A stretch of DNA of 64,000 nt, from NCBI GenBank assembly GCA_020630015.1, contig JAHDCF010000006.1, positions 41,910 to 105,909 on the forward strand, given 5' to 3'. The DNA is from Planktomarina sp. Its GTDB lineage: Bacteria; Pseudomonadota; Alphaproteobacteria; Rhodobacterales; Rhodobacteraceae. The notes beneath the pieces were generated by a model. It was not told the DNA's origin. It did not search any database and worked only from the letters and a program-made list of their open reading frames with translations. Of this stretch, positions 33,831-42,247 are shown piece by piece (within the stretch, counting starts at the first letter, position 1; every line of letters begins with the position of its first letter). The position numbers were made by a program, and so were the translations under genes.

Positions 33831-35311
33831 TGTCTGACAAAATGAACATGACGATTGCCCAAGCCCGCGATGCGTTGCGCAAAGGGGATTTCAGTGCCGT
33901 TGAATTGGCTGAGGCGTCTTTGGCGGCGGTTACGGCGTCAAAACCCCTGAACGCCTTTGTCCATGATACAAGCGATATCGCCATGAATCAGGCCAAAGCA
34001 GCCGATGCCCGCATCAAGGCCGGGGATGCGCCTGATATGTGCGGCATTCCCATCGGCATGAAGGATTTGTTTTGCACCAAGGGTGTCAATTCCCAAGCGG
34101 CTTCGGCGATATTGGATGGGTTCAAGCCGGAATATGAATCCACCGTCAGCCAAAAATTGTTCGACAATGGCGCCGTCATGGTGGGCAAGTTGAATATGGA
34201 TGAATTTGCGATGGGATCGTCGAATGAGACATCCACCTATGGCAATGTCATCAACCCCTGGAAAGTTGATGATCAGGATTTAACGCCGGGTGGATCTTCC
34301 GGCGGCTCTGCCGCTGCGGTTGCGGCAAACACCTGTCTTGCGGCCACAGGTACAGATACGGGCGGATCAATCCGCCAACCGGCGGCCTTTACCGGCATCA
34401 CGGGCATTAAGCCCACCTATGGCCGGTGTTCGCGCTGGGGCATTGTGGCCTTTGCCAGTTCCCTTGATCAAGCGGGGCCCATGACAAAAGATGTCCGCGA
34501 CGCGGCCATTATGCTTGAGGCCATGTGCGGCTATGACCCCAAGGACAGCACATCCGCAGATATCCCCGTGCCAAATTTTGAAGCAGCGCTGACGGGCGAC
34601 ATCAAAGGCAAAACCATCGGCATTCCAAAAGAATACCGCATGGATGGCATGGCAGATGAGATTGAAAAGCTGTGGGCCGATGGCACGGCCATGCTCAAAG
34701 ATGCGGGCGCCAAGATTGTCGATATCAGTTTGCCCCACACAAAATATGCGCTGCCTGCCTATTACGTGATTGCCCCCGCCGAGGCATCATCGAACCTTGC
34801 GCGATATGATGGCGTTCGCTTCGGCCACCGGGCCAAGCTTGAGGCAGGTGACGGCATCACCGAGATGTATGAAAAGACCCGCGCCGAAGGGTTCGGGGCC
34901 GAGGTCCAGCGCCGCGTGATGGTGGGCACCTATGTTTTGTCGGCTGGGTTTTATGATGCCTATTATAACCGCGCCCGCCGGGTGCGTGCTTTGATCAAGA
35001 AAGATTTCGACGATGTCTTTGCAACCGGTGTTGATGCGATTTTGACACCTGCAACCCCATCATCGGCGTTTGAATTGGGCAAAGAAGTGGCCGATCCCGT
35101 TGAAATGTACCTCAACGATGTGTTCACAGTCACCGTTAACTTGGCAGGTCTACCCGGGATTTCAGTTCCCGCGGGGCTGGACAGCAAGGGCCTGCCGCTT
35201 GGGCTGCAATTGATTGGCAAGCCATGGGAAGAGGGCGATCTGTTGAACACCGCCTTTGCCCTTGAAACGGCAATTGGATTTGACGCCAAACCAACACATT
35301 GGTGGGCGTAA
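33830..35311 (+). CDS. gatA: Asp-tRNA(Asn)/Glu-tRNA(Gln) amidotransferase subunit A
   Basis: A 493-residue amidase-signature protein that releases ammonia from glutamine. The Ser-cisSer-Lys triad fits K78 (PIGMKDLFC), S156 ([10 protein letters not shown]) and S180 ([12 protein letters not shown]). The length and the C-terminal PGISVPAG and [16 protein letters not shown] motifs are typical. The ATG at 33830 shares a base with the gatC stop; an in-frame GTG three bases earlier is less likely. Confidence 0.97.
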   Translation: MSDKMNMTIAQARDALRKGDFSAVELAEASLAAVTASKPLNAFVHDTSDIAMNQAKAADARIKAGDAPDMCGIPIGMKDLFCTKGVNSQAASAILDGFKPEYESTVSQKLFDNGAVMVGKLNMDEFAMGSSNETSTYGNVINPWKVDDQDLTPGGSSGGSAAAVAANTCLAATGTDTGGSIRQPAAFTGITGIKPTYGRCSRWGIVAFASSLDQAGPMTKDVRDAAIMLEAMCGYDPKDSTSADIPVPNFEAALTGDIKGKTIGIPKEYRMDGMADEIEKLWADGTAMLKDAGAKIVDISLPHTKYALPAYYVIAPAEASSNLARYDGVRFGHRAKLEAGDGITEMYEKTRAEGFGAEVQRRVMVGTYVLSAGFYDAYYNRARRVRALIKKDFDDVFATGVDAILTPATPSSAFELGKEVADPVEMYLNDVFTVTVNLAGLPGISVPAGLDSKGLPLGLQLIGKPWEEGDLLNTAFALETAIGFDAKPTHWWA

Positions 35312-35330
35312 TTTCGCCACGTGTTACAAG

Positions 35331-35374
35331 TTTGAAAGGTTTGATGTTCTGATTTCTGGCATCAACCTTTCAAA
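35331..35374. other. Long hairpin downstream of gatA
   Basis: TTTGAAAGGTTTGATG pairs with CATCAACCTTTCAAA (15 pairs, one bulged T) around a 13-base loop. It starts 20 bases after the gatA stop. There is no T tract right after it, so it may protect the 3' end of the gatCA message or end transcription imperfectly before the lipoprotein gene at 35418. Confidence 0.65.
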
Positions 35375-35417
35375 TGCCCTATAAAACCGCAAAACAAGGC
35401 AGCTTAGAGCGAGTACC

Positions 35418-36068
35418 ATGAAATATACGGCCCTTTTTTGTGCGGCATTGATGATGACCGGGTGTATCACAGTTGCCCCAAATGATTCCGCCAGCGCGCG
35501 TCGCGATCGTGCATTGGAAACAGGAGAACCCATTCGTCCACCTGCGGCCCCGGCGCCCCAAGGGGCCCCATTGGAGCCCGCGAACGCGGCCCAATTGCCA
35601 TCGAATACAGACGTTCGCGTGGAAGCATCCCCCACAAACGCGCAGCCACAGATCGTGGTTCAAACCGAAATCGACAATGGCGCGATCTCCGACGAACAAG
35701 ATTTCGGCGCGGTGGACAGCCGCCGTTCCATCGAAAGTGACGCAGAACGGTTGGAACAGAACCGGGCGCAATACACCGTAATCCAACCTACGGATTTGCC
35801 GTCGCGCCGTGGCACAGGCCCCAACATTGTTGAATATGCCGTGACCACCAACAATCCGGTTGGCGTGCAATTGTATCGCCGGATTGGGTTTAACCGCGAA
35901 AACCGCGCGATCCGGGCGTGTTCGAAATATGCGACATCCGATTTGGCGCAACAGGCCTTTCTTGCCGCCGGTGGCCCAGTGCGCGATCGCAAGGGGCTTG
36001 ACCCGGATGGTGACGGCTTTGCCTGCGCGTGGGATCCAACCCCCTTCCGCCTAGCGTTGCAAAACTGA
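35418..36068 (+). CDS. Lipoprotein with excalibur-like C-terminus
   Basis: A 216-residue predicted lipoprotein. The signal sequence ends in the lipobox MMTGC (acylated C16). A proline- and alanine-rich spacer (about 40-100) follows, and the C-terminal region contains ACSKYATSD... and GLDPDGDGFACAWDPTPFR. The DPDGDGFACAWDP stretch resembles the excalibur calcium-binding motif of envelope proteins. It probably sits in the outer or inner membrane facing the periplasm. The downstream amidase gene overlaps it or abuts it, and a shared role in cell-wall biology is plausible. Confidence 0.85.
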   Translation: MKYTALFCAALMMTGCITVAPNDSASARRDRALETGEPIRPPAAPAPQGAPLEPANAAQLPSNTDVRVEASPTNAQPQIVVQTEIDNGAISDEQDFGAVDSRRSIESDAERLEQNRAQYTVIQPTDLPSRRGTGPNIVEYAVTTNNPVGVQLYRRIGFNRENRAIRACSKYATSDLAQQAFLAAGGPVRDRKGLDPDGDGFACAWDPTPFRLALQN

Positions 36069-36748
36069 TCTGGCATCCCAGCCCCAATTTTGGCCCCCGC
36101 AAAGGGGGGCTGACGCCTTCTTTGATTGTGGTGCATTACACCGCAATGGATGGGGTGGATGCTGCCCGTGATCGGTTGTGTGATCCCGAATTCGAAGTTT
36201 CGGCCCATTATTTGATTGGCCAAGACGGCACCGTTATTCACATGGTGCGCGAGGTAGATCGGGCGTGGCATGCGGGTGCGGGCGCTTGGGGGGCGATCAG
36301 GGACGTGAATTCCGCATCCATCGGGATAGAGCTTTGTAATCGCGGTGATCACGCCTTTGCAGTGGTGCAGATCAAAGCGCTGATTGCTTTGATTGATGAT
36401 ATTCGCACGCGTTGGTCCATACCCGCCCATCGGGTGATCGGGCATTCTGATATGGCACCTGCGCGCAAACAAGATCCGGGGCGCCTTTTTCCATGGGATG
36501 AACTGTCCATGGCGGGGCAGGCGGTGCACCGGGGCCGCCCTGTGGGACCGGATCTTGGGTTTCTTCAGGCGGCTGAAAAATTTGGATACGCGATCCCAGA
36601 TGACAAACGGGCCAGTGATATCATTCTTGAAGCCTTTCGCCAAAGATTTCGACCCAGCGCTGAGGGGCCATTGGATGAAAAAGACATCCGCATTTTATCC
36701 GACCTTGCGCAAACCTGGCCGGTTGACGGTGAAACAGGCGCAGCGTAA
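36029..36748 (+). CDS. N-acetylmuramoyl-L-alanine amidase (AmpD/AmiD type)
   Basis: A 239-residue Amidase_2 enzyme that cleaves the bond between MurNAc and L-Ala in wall fragments. Zinc ligands fit H36 (VVHYTAM), H139 (RVIGHSDMAPARKQDPG) and D149, with K147 as the catalytic lysine. The C-terminal 60 residues resemble a peptidoglycan-binding helix bundle. No signal peptide is seen. The GTG at 36029 lies 40 bases inside the upstream lipoprotein gene. The conserved part starts at IWHPSPNFGP, so translation might instead begin near 36065 at a CTG overlapping the upstream TGA. Confidence 0.9.
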   Translation: MGSNPLPPSVAKLIWHPSPNFGPRKGGLTPSLIVVHYTAMDGVDAARDRLCDPEFEVSAHYLIGQDGTVIHMVREVDRAWHAGAGAWGAIRDVNSASIGIELCNRGDHAFAVVQIKALIALIDDIRTRWSIPAHRVIGHSDMAPARKQDPGRLFPWDELSMAGQAVHRGRPVGPDLGFLQAAEKFGYAIPDDKRASDIILEAFRQRFRPSAEGPLDEKDIRILSDLAQTWPVDGETGAA

Positions 36749-36756
36749 GCCCTGAT

Positions 36757-37126
36757 ATGCGCGGGGGGCTGGGCGGTCGCGGCATGTCAGTGTCGAGGAA
36801 AGTCCGGACTCCCTGAAACAAGGGTGCCGGGTAATGCCCGGCGGGGGAAACCCCAGGGAAAGCGCCACAGAGAACAGACTGCCATGCATGCATGGCACAG
36901 GTGAAACGGTGGGGTAAAAGCCCACCGCGGGGATGGCAACATTACCGGCACGGCAAGCCCCACCCGGAGCAATGCCAAATAGGGGCCGCACCGTGGCGCG
37001 TTTCACGCCCTGCAGGTCCGGGTTGGCAGCTAGAGCGCGGTTGGTAACAGCCCGCCCAGAGGAATGATCGCCCAAAGGGGCCTGTGCCCCTTGGACAAAA
37101 TCCGGCTTATAGGCCCCCCGCGCATT
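36757..37126 (+). ncRNA. rnpB: RNase P RNA (bacterial class A)
   Basis: About 370 bases with the RNase P signature. The 5' ATGCGCGGGGGGCT pairs with 3' AGGCCCCCCGCGCAT (helix P1). GAGGAAAGTCCGGACTCC (about 36794) is conserved region I, and ACAAAATCCGGCTTATAGG (37095-37113) is conserved region V. The ACAGAGAACAG and GGTAA(A)AGCCCACCG segments lie between. It lies immediately downstream of the amidase gene and ends at the stop of a convergent acetyltransferase gene. The ends are estimated from P1 pairing. Confidence 0.96.
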
Positions 37127-37638
37127 TAGTTCTCTAATTTTAAAATCTTATGGACGCGGTCCACCACGGTGCCATCGGCCAGGGTTGTGTTTGGGGTTGT
37201 GTGAAAATCTTGAAACCCAAGGCGGCTGTAATAGGCCAGACCCCCGGTGTTGTCGGCACGGATCGTTGCGTCAATCCCTACCACCCCCGCGGCAATGGCC
37301 TTGGCGCGCGTCATGGCGAAAAGCGCTTTACCCACCCCTTTGCCTTGGGCCTGAATATCGGCAAATGTGGCAATGATGGCCCAATCATCCGCATCCGGCA
37401 GATAGGGTAATGCATCTTTTGTGCCCCAAAACAGGGATTGAAATCCTAAAAGGCGGGCCCCCTCAAAGGCCAGTTGGCAGGAAACGCCTTTGGGGTTTTC
37501 GATGTGCTTGGAAATCATGCCTTCGGGGCTGTAGGGCGCTGTATAGGCCGTCGTGCCCCCTTTTGCGATGATGGGATTGATCAACGCACACATGGGTGTG
37601 GCATCCGCTTTTGTGGCGGGTCGCAATGTTAATGGCAT
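37126..37638 (-). CDS. GNAT N-acetyltransferase (phosphinothricin-acetyltransferase-like)
   Basis: A 170-residue acetyltransferase. ADIQAQGKGVGKALFAMTRAKA (about 92-113) is the acetyl-CoA motif, and DATIRADNTGGLAYYSRLGFQDF is typical of the Pat/YncA branch. The start MPLTLRPATKAD at 37638 is set by family pattern; an upstream frame adds 32 unlikely residues. Its stop touches the 3' end of rnpB. The amine substrate is unknown. Confidence 0.9.
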   Translation of the reverse strand: MPLTLRPATKADATPMCALINPIIAKGGTTAYTAPYSPEGMISKHIENPKGVSCQLAFEGARLLGFQSLFWGTKDALPYLPDADDWAIIATFADIQAQGKGVGKALFAMTRAKAIAAGVVGIDATIRADNTGGLAYYSRLGFQDFHTTPNTTLADGTVVDRVHKILKLEN

Positions 37639-37799
37639 GCTTTGGGACCCCAGATTGCACGTTCGTGTGACTTCCATAGGGGGCTGTGCAGAAAACAGCC
37701 ACCCATTTTGGGTGAATCGGTTGACAGGGGCCACAGCCTGAGTAAAAGGCAGACTTCAGATTGCATCGGCCAAATTTGGCCGCCCGTAGGAGAAAACCC

Positions 37800-37967
37800 A
37801 TGGCGAAGCCAACCACAATCAAAATCCGCCTGAATTCGACCGCGGACACCGGCCATTTTTACGTGACAAAGAAAAACGCACGCACCATGACTGAAAAGAT
37901 GGTTGTGCGGAAGTATGACCCGGTTGCACGCAAGCACGTGGAATACAAAGAAGGCAAAATCAAGTAA
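37800..37967 (+). CDS. rpmG: 50S ribosomal protein L33
   Basis: A 55-residue L33 ([20 protein letters not shown]...). It is the cysteine-free, zinc-independent form common in alphaproteobacteria. It has its own TAGGAGAAAA ribosome site and an intrinsic terminator about 30 bases downstream, so it is a single-gene unit divergent from the acetyltransferase gene. Confidence 0.97.
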   Translation: MAKPTTIKIRLNSTADTGHFYVTKKNARTMTEKMVVRKYDPVARKHVEYKEGKIK

Positions 37968-37994
37968 GCCTTGTTTAAAAGATTTGATGTTAAG

Positions 37995-38016
37995 GCCGCC
38001 TTATGGGCGGCTTTTT
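37995..38016 (+). terminator. Intrinsic terminator of rpmG
   Basis: GCCGCC pairs with GGCGGC around a 5-base loop and is followed by five T residues. It begins 28 bases after the rpmG stop. Confidence 0.87.
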
Positions 38017-38084
38017 CGTTTGGGACTGTCGGTGCGGCGCTGTTTGGGGCCATGCCCCAAATGCGCCCCGCCCGCCGTCCCATT

Positions 38085-38116
38085 GCCTTCGGCGAGAGTA
38101 TATTGGGCAAAAGGAT
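38085..38116 (+). repeat. Dispersed intergenic repeat, copy A
   Basis: GAGAGTATATTGGGCAAAAG preceded by CCTTCGGC. It matches the consensus GGAGTATTTTGGGCAAAAGG seen at 51221-51240 with about 17 of 20 positions. It sits in the intergenic stretch after rpmG. Short elements of this shape are frequent in intergenic DNA of Rhodobacterales (general knowledge, not searched here). Confidence 0.7.
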
Positions 38117-38280
38117 ATTGGGATTGGTTTACCCCGGGGGTATTGTCCCCGGGGCATCCCATTGCACGGTCATCGGCTCTCCAGCCTGTACCGTGGATTT
38201 AGGGTCCGGCAAATGGGTTAAAGTGAGGTTACCAAGGGTTTTGTCATTTGGTCGATCGGGTGTTCACGAAGCGTTATGAA

Positions 38281-38312
38281 CATCCTTTTGCAAGAAATAC
38301 TCCACGGGGGTT
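38281..38312 (-). repeat. Dispersed intergenic repeat, copy B (inverted)
   Basis: Read on the minus strand it gives GGAGTATTTCTTGCAAAAGG followed by ATG, the same element as copies A and C. It is preceded by CCCCCGT where the others have CTCCGGC. It lies just beyond the terminator of the minus-strand Bax-inhibitor-1 family gene, so it is oriented with that gene's transcription, as copy C is with the gene before it. Confidence 0.7.
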
Positions 38313-38336
38313 TGGGGGTGTGAAACCCCCAAAGAA

Positions 38337-38362
38337 AAAGGCCGGGACATTGCCCGGCCTTT
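38337..38362 (-). terminator. Intrinsic terminator of the Bax-inhibitor-1 family gene
   Basis: AAAGGCCGGG pairs with CCCGGCCTTT (10 perfect pairs, 6-base loop). On the minus strand it is followed by TTCTTT, giving a U-rich tail after the gene that ends at 38384. A plus-strand function is possible but lacks a T run. Confidence 0.88.
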
Positions 38363-38383
38363 GAATGCGTAATGAAGCGCGGT

Positions 38384-39163
38384 TTATTCGCTGTTGCCCA
38401 TGAACATCAGCAAGAACTGGAACATGTTCAAGAAATCCAGATACAGGTTCAGCGCACCATGGATGGCTGATTTATCCAACCATTCTTGATCGCCATAGTG
38501 GGCGTGGGCCAGATACATATTCTTGATGTTTTGTGTGTCATAGGCTGTCAGACCTGCGAAGATCAGAACGCCGATCGCAGAGATGGCAAACATCAATGCC
38601 GCAGACGCCAAGAAGATGTTAACGATCATCGCAACCAACAGGCCGATAACACCCATGATCAAGAAGCTGCCCCAGCCTGAGATGTCTTTCTTCGTGGTGT
38701 ATCCCCACAAAGATAGGCCGGCGAATGCGATCGCGGTCACCAAGAAGGTTTGTGTGATCGAATATCCGGTGTAGCGGATGAAGATGGAGCTGAGCGAGAG
38801 ACCGATCAGGGCCGCAAAACCGTAAAAGAATACTTGTGTCATTGCGGCGGATGCGCGGCGCATCACAACGCCGAAGCCAAAGAACAGAATGGCCAGAGGT
38901 GCAAACATGATCACCCAGCGCAGGGGCGACAGGTAAATCGCCTGCCCAAAGGAGGTCAGCAATGTGCCGTTGCTGAGCTGCACAGCCGCTTCTGCAGGGT
39001 TTGTTGTTGTTGCCAAGCCTGCAAAGGCCCAGGCCGCCAAAGCGGTGATCACCATGCCGATGGACATGGTGCCGTACACTTTGTTCATATGGGACCGAAG
39101 GCCCTGATCAATTTCGGCAGACCGTGCACCGGTCTGCGCAGTCATTGTATTATAGTCAGCCAT
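38384..39163 (-). CDS. Bax inhibitor-1 / YccA family membrane protein
   Basis: A 259-residue protein with seven helices. VYGTMSIGMVITALAAWAFAG near 30-50, GFAALIGLSLSSIFIRYT and the acidic C-terminal AHYGDQEWLDKSAIHGALNLYLDF are hallmarks of the BI-1 (YbhL/YccA) family, whose members act as pH-gated calcium leak channels or FtsH modulators. The start MADYNTM at 39163 follows TTTGGAGGTTTTA. A possibly structured leader (39179-39273) lies upstream. Confidence 0.95.
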   Translation of the reverse strand: MADYNTMTAQTGARSAEIDQGLRSHMNKVYGTMSIGMVITALAAWAFAGLATTTNPAEAAVQLSNGTLLTSFGQAIYLSPLRWVIMFAPLAILFFGFGVVMRRASAAMTQVFFYGFAALIGLSLSSIFIRYTGYSITQTFLVTAIAFAGLSLWGYTTKKDISGWGSFLIMGVIGLLVAMIVNIFLASAALMFAISAIGVLIFAGLTAYDTQNIKNMYLAHAHYGDQEWLDKSAIHGALNLYLDFLNMFQFLLMFMGNSE

Positions 39164-39178
39164 TAAAACCTCCAAATT

Positions 39179-39273
39179 TTGGTTTTCGCGTGGGTGTTGT
39201 CTTTGAATGGAATATTGGCGCAATTGACCAATAATTCAACCCATCAATGGGGTTACATTCACACGAAAACCAA
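39179..39273 (-). promoter_or_regulatory. Possible three-way-junction leader of the BI-1 family gene
   Basis: TTGGTTTTCGCGTG (39179-39192) pairs with CACACGAAAACCAA (39260-39273), 14 positions with one G-T type wobble. Inside this stem are two further dyads: TATTGG/CCAATA (39213-39233, with GAAT/ATTC extending it) and AACCC/GGGTT (39238-39254). Together they form a plausible three-way junction ending six bases before the ribosome site of the 39163 start. RNA leaders upstream of ybhL homologues are known in other alphaproteobacteria; whether this is related was not tested. Confidence 0.5.
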
Positions 39274-39280
39274 GAAGGTT

Positions 39281-39508
39281 TTAGCGAAAGCTGTTTGGCA
39301 GCCGTGCTGCAGGGATATCCCAAGGTGTACGCTGCGATTCGGCGACCACATCATCATGGGTTAATCCGCAATCCACCAGTTGGCTGGACGATAGGTTGGC
39401 CAAGGCCAACCGTTCGGCCCGGATTTGGCGCATTTCCAAGAAACGTACCCAGAAAGACCGGCGCGGGGCCGAATATGTGGCAAAGGTGGGGGCTGTGATA
39501 TGTGCCAT
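39281..39508 (-). CDS. DUF1127 family small protein
   Basis: A 75-residue protein starting MAHITAPTFA. The DUF1127 core is FLEMRQIRAERLALANLSSSQLVDCGLTHDDV (about 22-53), an arginine-containing amphipathic segment found in small alphaproteobacterial proteins linked to phosphate, RNA and stress metabolism. An ATG four codons upstream (39520) is possible. It lies directly upstream of the BI-1 leader and is divergent from the LysR gene. Confidence 0.85.
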   Translation of the reverse strand: MAHITAPTFATYSAPRRSFWVRFLEMRQIRAERLALANLSSSQLVDCGLTHDDVVAESQRTPWDIPAARLPNSFR

Positions 39509-39623
39509 AATCATTTCCAATCCTGATCAATAAGCGGTGATTCATGTTTCGACTTGATAGATAGGCGGGTTATTTGCATAATAAAAATGAATGTTTGTTG
39601 TGAAATACATCACGGAAATTGAA

Positions 39624-40502
39624 ATGTTTAGAAATCTGGATATGGCGACATTGCGCAGTTTTGTGGCGGTTGCAGAGCAAGGCGGGGTCACCCGGGCCGC
39701 CGCCATGGTGCATTTGACGCAATCTGCGGTGTCGATGCAGATCAAGCGGTTGGAAGATCAATTGAACCTAAAGGTTTTTGAACGTCATAACCGAACGTTG
39801 AGCCTGACGTCCGCTGGGGAACAGTTGTTGTCGTATGCCCGGCGTATATTGGACTTGAACGATGCCGCGGTGTTTCGCCTGACGGATGCGGAATTCGAAG
39901 GCGAAATCACTTTGGGTGTGCCCCATGACATCGTTTATCCATCCATCCCGCGGGTGTTGCGGTCGGCGGCGGCAACATTTCCGCGGCTGAAGCTGAACCT
40001 TGTTTCCTCTTACACGTCGGCGTTGCACGAATCCTTTGCCGCAGGCGAATGCGATATCATTTTGACCACGGAACAGGTTGTTCGCCCGGGCGGGGAGACA
40101 ATTATTGAACTGCCCTTGGTGTTTGTTGGTGCCCCTGATGGCACGGCCTGGCGCAATCGCCCGTTGCGATTGGCGTTTGAAAACCGGTGCTTGTTCAGGC
40201 CCGGGGTGCAAGCGGCCTTGGATGCGGTAGATGTGCCGTGGGAAATGGCCGTCACATCCAAAAACACCCGCACGGTTGAAGCCACCGTCAGTGCCGATTT
40301 GGCGGTTCATGCAATGATTGCCGGGACGATGCGCGGGGATTTGCAAGAGGTGCGCCATGGGGGGGCCTTACCCGATCTGGGCATGCAAAAGATCAACCTT
40401 TACGCAGGCCCTGATTGTGGCAGCCCAACGGCCACTGCGTTAATAGAGATGTTAAAAGCCGAGATCGCGGCCCTTGGTCAAAGATCGGTGCGCGCGGCCT
40501 GA
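39624..40502 (+). CDS. LysR family transcriptional regulator
   Basis: A 292-residue LTTR. The winged helix covers about 6-65 (LDMATLRSFVAVAEQGGVTRAAAMVHLTQSAVSMQIKRLE), followed by the PBP2-like sensor domain. The start at 39624 has CGGAA seven bases upstream; an earlier ATG at 39591 would add an unusual tail. It is divergent from the DUF1127 gene, which may be its target, and convergent with the oxidoreductase gene. Confidence 0.93.
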   Translation: MFRNLDMATLRSFVAVAEQGGVTRAAAMVHLTQSAVSMQIKRLEDQLNLKVFERHNRTLSLTSAGEQLLSYARRILDLNDAAVFRLTDAEFEGEITLGVPHDIVYPSIPRVLRSAAATFPRLKLNLVSSYTSALHESFAAGECDIILTTEQVVRPGGETIIELPLVFVGAPDGTAWRNRPLRLAFENRCLFRPGVQAALDAVDVPWEMAVTSKNTRTVEATVSADLAVHAMIAGTMRGDLQEVRHGGALPDLGMQKINLYAGPDCGSPTATALIEMLKAEIAALGQRSVRAA

Positions 40503-40505
40503 TTT

Positions 40506-41468
40506 TTAGGCCATGGTTAAGACAACCTTACCGGTTGATTTGCGTGCCTTTAACAATGCCAGCGCCTCGTTCGCCTGTTCAAAAGGAAAGACATGGTTGA
40601 TCTTGGGGCTGATTTCACCGCTTTCGACCATGGCGAACACGTCTTTTAAGCTGTCGAACACTTTGTCGGGGGCGTAATCCAATACTCCGCCCCAATAAAA
40701 TCCCTGCACAGTGACGTTTTTTACCAATAAAATATTGGCTGGGATTTTTGGCACGCTGCCACTGGCAAAACCGATGGCAAGATATCGTGCCTCGGGCGCG
40801 CATGATCGCAAGCAGGGTTTGAACAAATCCCCCCCAACGGCATCATAGACAACATTCACCCCACCCAGTTCCTTAAGCTTATCGGACAGGGCTTCGTCTT
40901 GGCTGTCGATTAAAATCTGGGCCCCGGCTTGTTGCGCCACTTTCAACTTTTCTGCACCGCGTGCAATGGCCACAACGCGGGCACCAAGGGCCGCCCCCAA
41001 TTCCACGGCTGTCAAACCAACCCCACCAGCAGCCCCTGTCACCACCAGTGTTTCACCCCGCCGCAGCTGGGCCCGATCGGTGAGCGCCAAATGGGATGTG
41101 CCATAGGCGATCAATAAACCAGCGGCCTGTTCATCAGATAAGGCATCTGGCACTTGAACGCATCGATGTGCCGGGAACACGCCTTCGGTGGCCATTCCGC
41201 CAGACCCTGCAAAGACGGCGACACGATCCCCAACGTTCAAGTTTTTTACACCTTTGCCGACCTCCGTTACCTCGCCACACATTTCCATGCCGGGTGTGAG
41301 GGGAAGGTCAGGTGTATCCTGATAGGTTCCACGAATCATAAGCAAATCAGCGAAGTTCAAAGCGCAACTTTTGATTTTGATACGCACCGTCCCGGGTTCA
41401 AGAGTCTGAACGGACATGTCTAAAAGTACAGGTGTATCCCCATGGTTGTGTACTACAAATGCACGCAT
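40506..41468 (-). CDS. NADPH:quinone oxidoreductase family protein
   Basis: A 320-residue zinc-free MDR enzyme. GroES-like N-domain with LNFADLLMIRGTYQ, GMEMCGEVTEVGKGV and DRVAVFAGSGGMATEGVF, then the nucleotide fold LVVTGAAGGVGLTAVELGAALGARVVAIARG (about 139-169). The cysteine set of zinc alcohol dehydrogenases is absent, which favours a quinone reductase or enoyl reductase. No pathway neighbours point to the substrate. Confidence 0.92.
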   Translation of the reverse strand: MRAFVVHNHGDTPVLLDMSVQTLEPGTVRIKIKSCALNFADLLMIRGTYQDTPDLPLTPGMEMCGEVTEVGKGVKNLNVGDRVAVFAGSGGMATEGVFPAHRCVQVPDALSDEQAAGLLIAYGTSHLALTDRAQLRRGETLVVTGAAGGVGLTAVELGAALGARVVAIARGAEKLKVAQQAGAQILIDSQDEALSDKLKELGGVNVVYDAVGGDLFKPCLRSCAPEARYLAIGFASGSVPKIPANILLVKNVTVQGFYWGGVLDYAPDKVFDSLKDVFAMVESGEISPKINHVFPFEQANEALALLKARKSTGKVVLTMA

Positions 41469-41810
41469 TGTTCGCAGTTCGCCTTCAAATTTCTCTTCCT
41501 GAATTCAGTATGAACGTTCTTCCTGCAAAAGGTAAGAGGAAGTTTTTTGTGAATTTGGAGTCGGTATAAAGATTGTAAAATATTGAAAATAAAAGATAAA
41601 AATGTGAACGGGGTTTTTCGAATTTCCAGAAAGGCAATCGGGGATTTTCTAAAAGCGGACTTCGAAATCTGTTGTGAATCACTTTGGTTATCAAAATCCC
41701 TGACAATACTTTGAGTTGAGCGATTGCCCCCTTCGAAGTAAACCAAAGTCGGGCAAGGTCATCTTGTCTGACGGGTGTGAGTGGCACCCGGTTAAAGGAG
41801 TGAAGTTACT
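41469..41810. other. AT-rich regulatory region upstream of the XRE regulator gene
   Basis: These 342 bases are AT-rich in the middle and hold no supportable gene. A TTGCCC/GGGCAA pair (41724-41729, 41751-41756) and a hairpin CGGGTG/CACCCG with a 7-base loop (41772-41790) precede the AAAGGAG ribosome site at 41795. The oxidoreductase promoter on the other strand must also lie here. Confidence 0.6.
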
Positions 41811-42173
41811 ATGAAGCATCCAGTCGATGTACATGTGGGTAAACGTATCCGGCACCGCCGGTGGTTGGTTGGCATGACACAGCAACAACTGGCTGAACGT
41901 GTCGGGATCAAGTTTCAGCAGATCCAAAAATATGAAACAGGTATGAACCGTGTCAGCGCGTCTCGTCTTTGGGATATCGCAGAGGTTTTAACTGTGCCTG
42001 TCAGCTTCTTCTTTGAAGGGTTGAATGCGGTTGAAGGACAAGACGAAGCAACAACAAAAGATTTGTTTGCTGACAAAGAAGCGCTTGATCTGGTGCGTTC
42101 GTATTATGCGATGCCAGAAAACCAGCGCAAACGCTTGTTCGAATTGGCCCGCGTATTAAGCGACGCGGCATAA
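41811..42173 (+). CDS. XRE family transcriptional regulator (PraR-like)
   Basis: A 120-residue protein with a lambda-repressor-like helix-turn-helix at about 10-65. DVHVGKRIRHRRWLVGMTQQ and VGIKFQQIQKYETGMNRVSA match the conserved alphaproteobacterial family that includes PraR of rhizobia, known as a repressor of surface and biofilm genes. The C-terminal half (DLVRSYYAMPENQRKRLFELARVLSD) also fits. It stands before hisN but has its own upstream region, so it may be autoregulated. Confidence 0.88.
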   Translation: MKHPVDVHVGKRIRHRRWLVGMTQQQLAERVGIKFQQIQKYETGMNRVSASRLWDIAEVLTVPVSFFFEGLNAVEGQDEATTKDLFADKEALDLVRSYYAMPENQRKRLFELARVLSDAA

Positions 42174-42247
42174 ACACGACGCGCGCCGCTTGACCAAAGT
42201 GGCGAACGACAATTAGTTGGGTGGTGCAGCCTAGATAGGAACCGCCC

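Larger units (their letters stand above)
38017..38336. other. Gene-free stretch with repeat elements
   Basis: This 320-base stretch between the rpmG terminator and the next terminator holds no gene that can be supported. A frame at 37971-38279 crosses the terminator and lacks a start context. It contains two copies of a dispersed repeat (38085-38116 and, inverted, 38281-38312), the dyad CCCCGGGG/CCCCGGGG around 7 bases (38132-38154), and TTTGGGGGT/ACCCCCAAA (38311-38333). Confidence 0.7.

Noticed and set aside
35660..36643. A 327-residue open frame on the minus strand opposite the lipoprotein and amidase genes
   Set aside because: It overlaps two well-supported genes, is rich in Arg, Pro and His as shadow frames are, and has no recognisable domain.
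37971..38279. A 102-residue frame after rpmG
   Set aside because: It crosses the rpmG terminator, lacks a ribosome site, and contains a copy of a dispersed intergenic repeat.
42174..42247. Gap between the XRE gene and hisN inspected for a tRNA
   Set aside because: No cloverleaf could be folded and the T-loop and acceptor patterns are absent.
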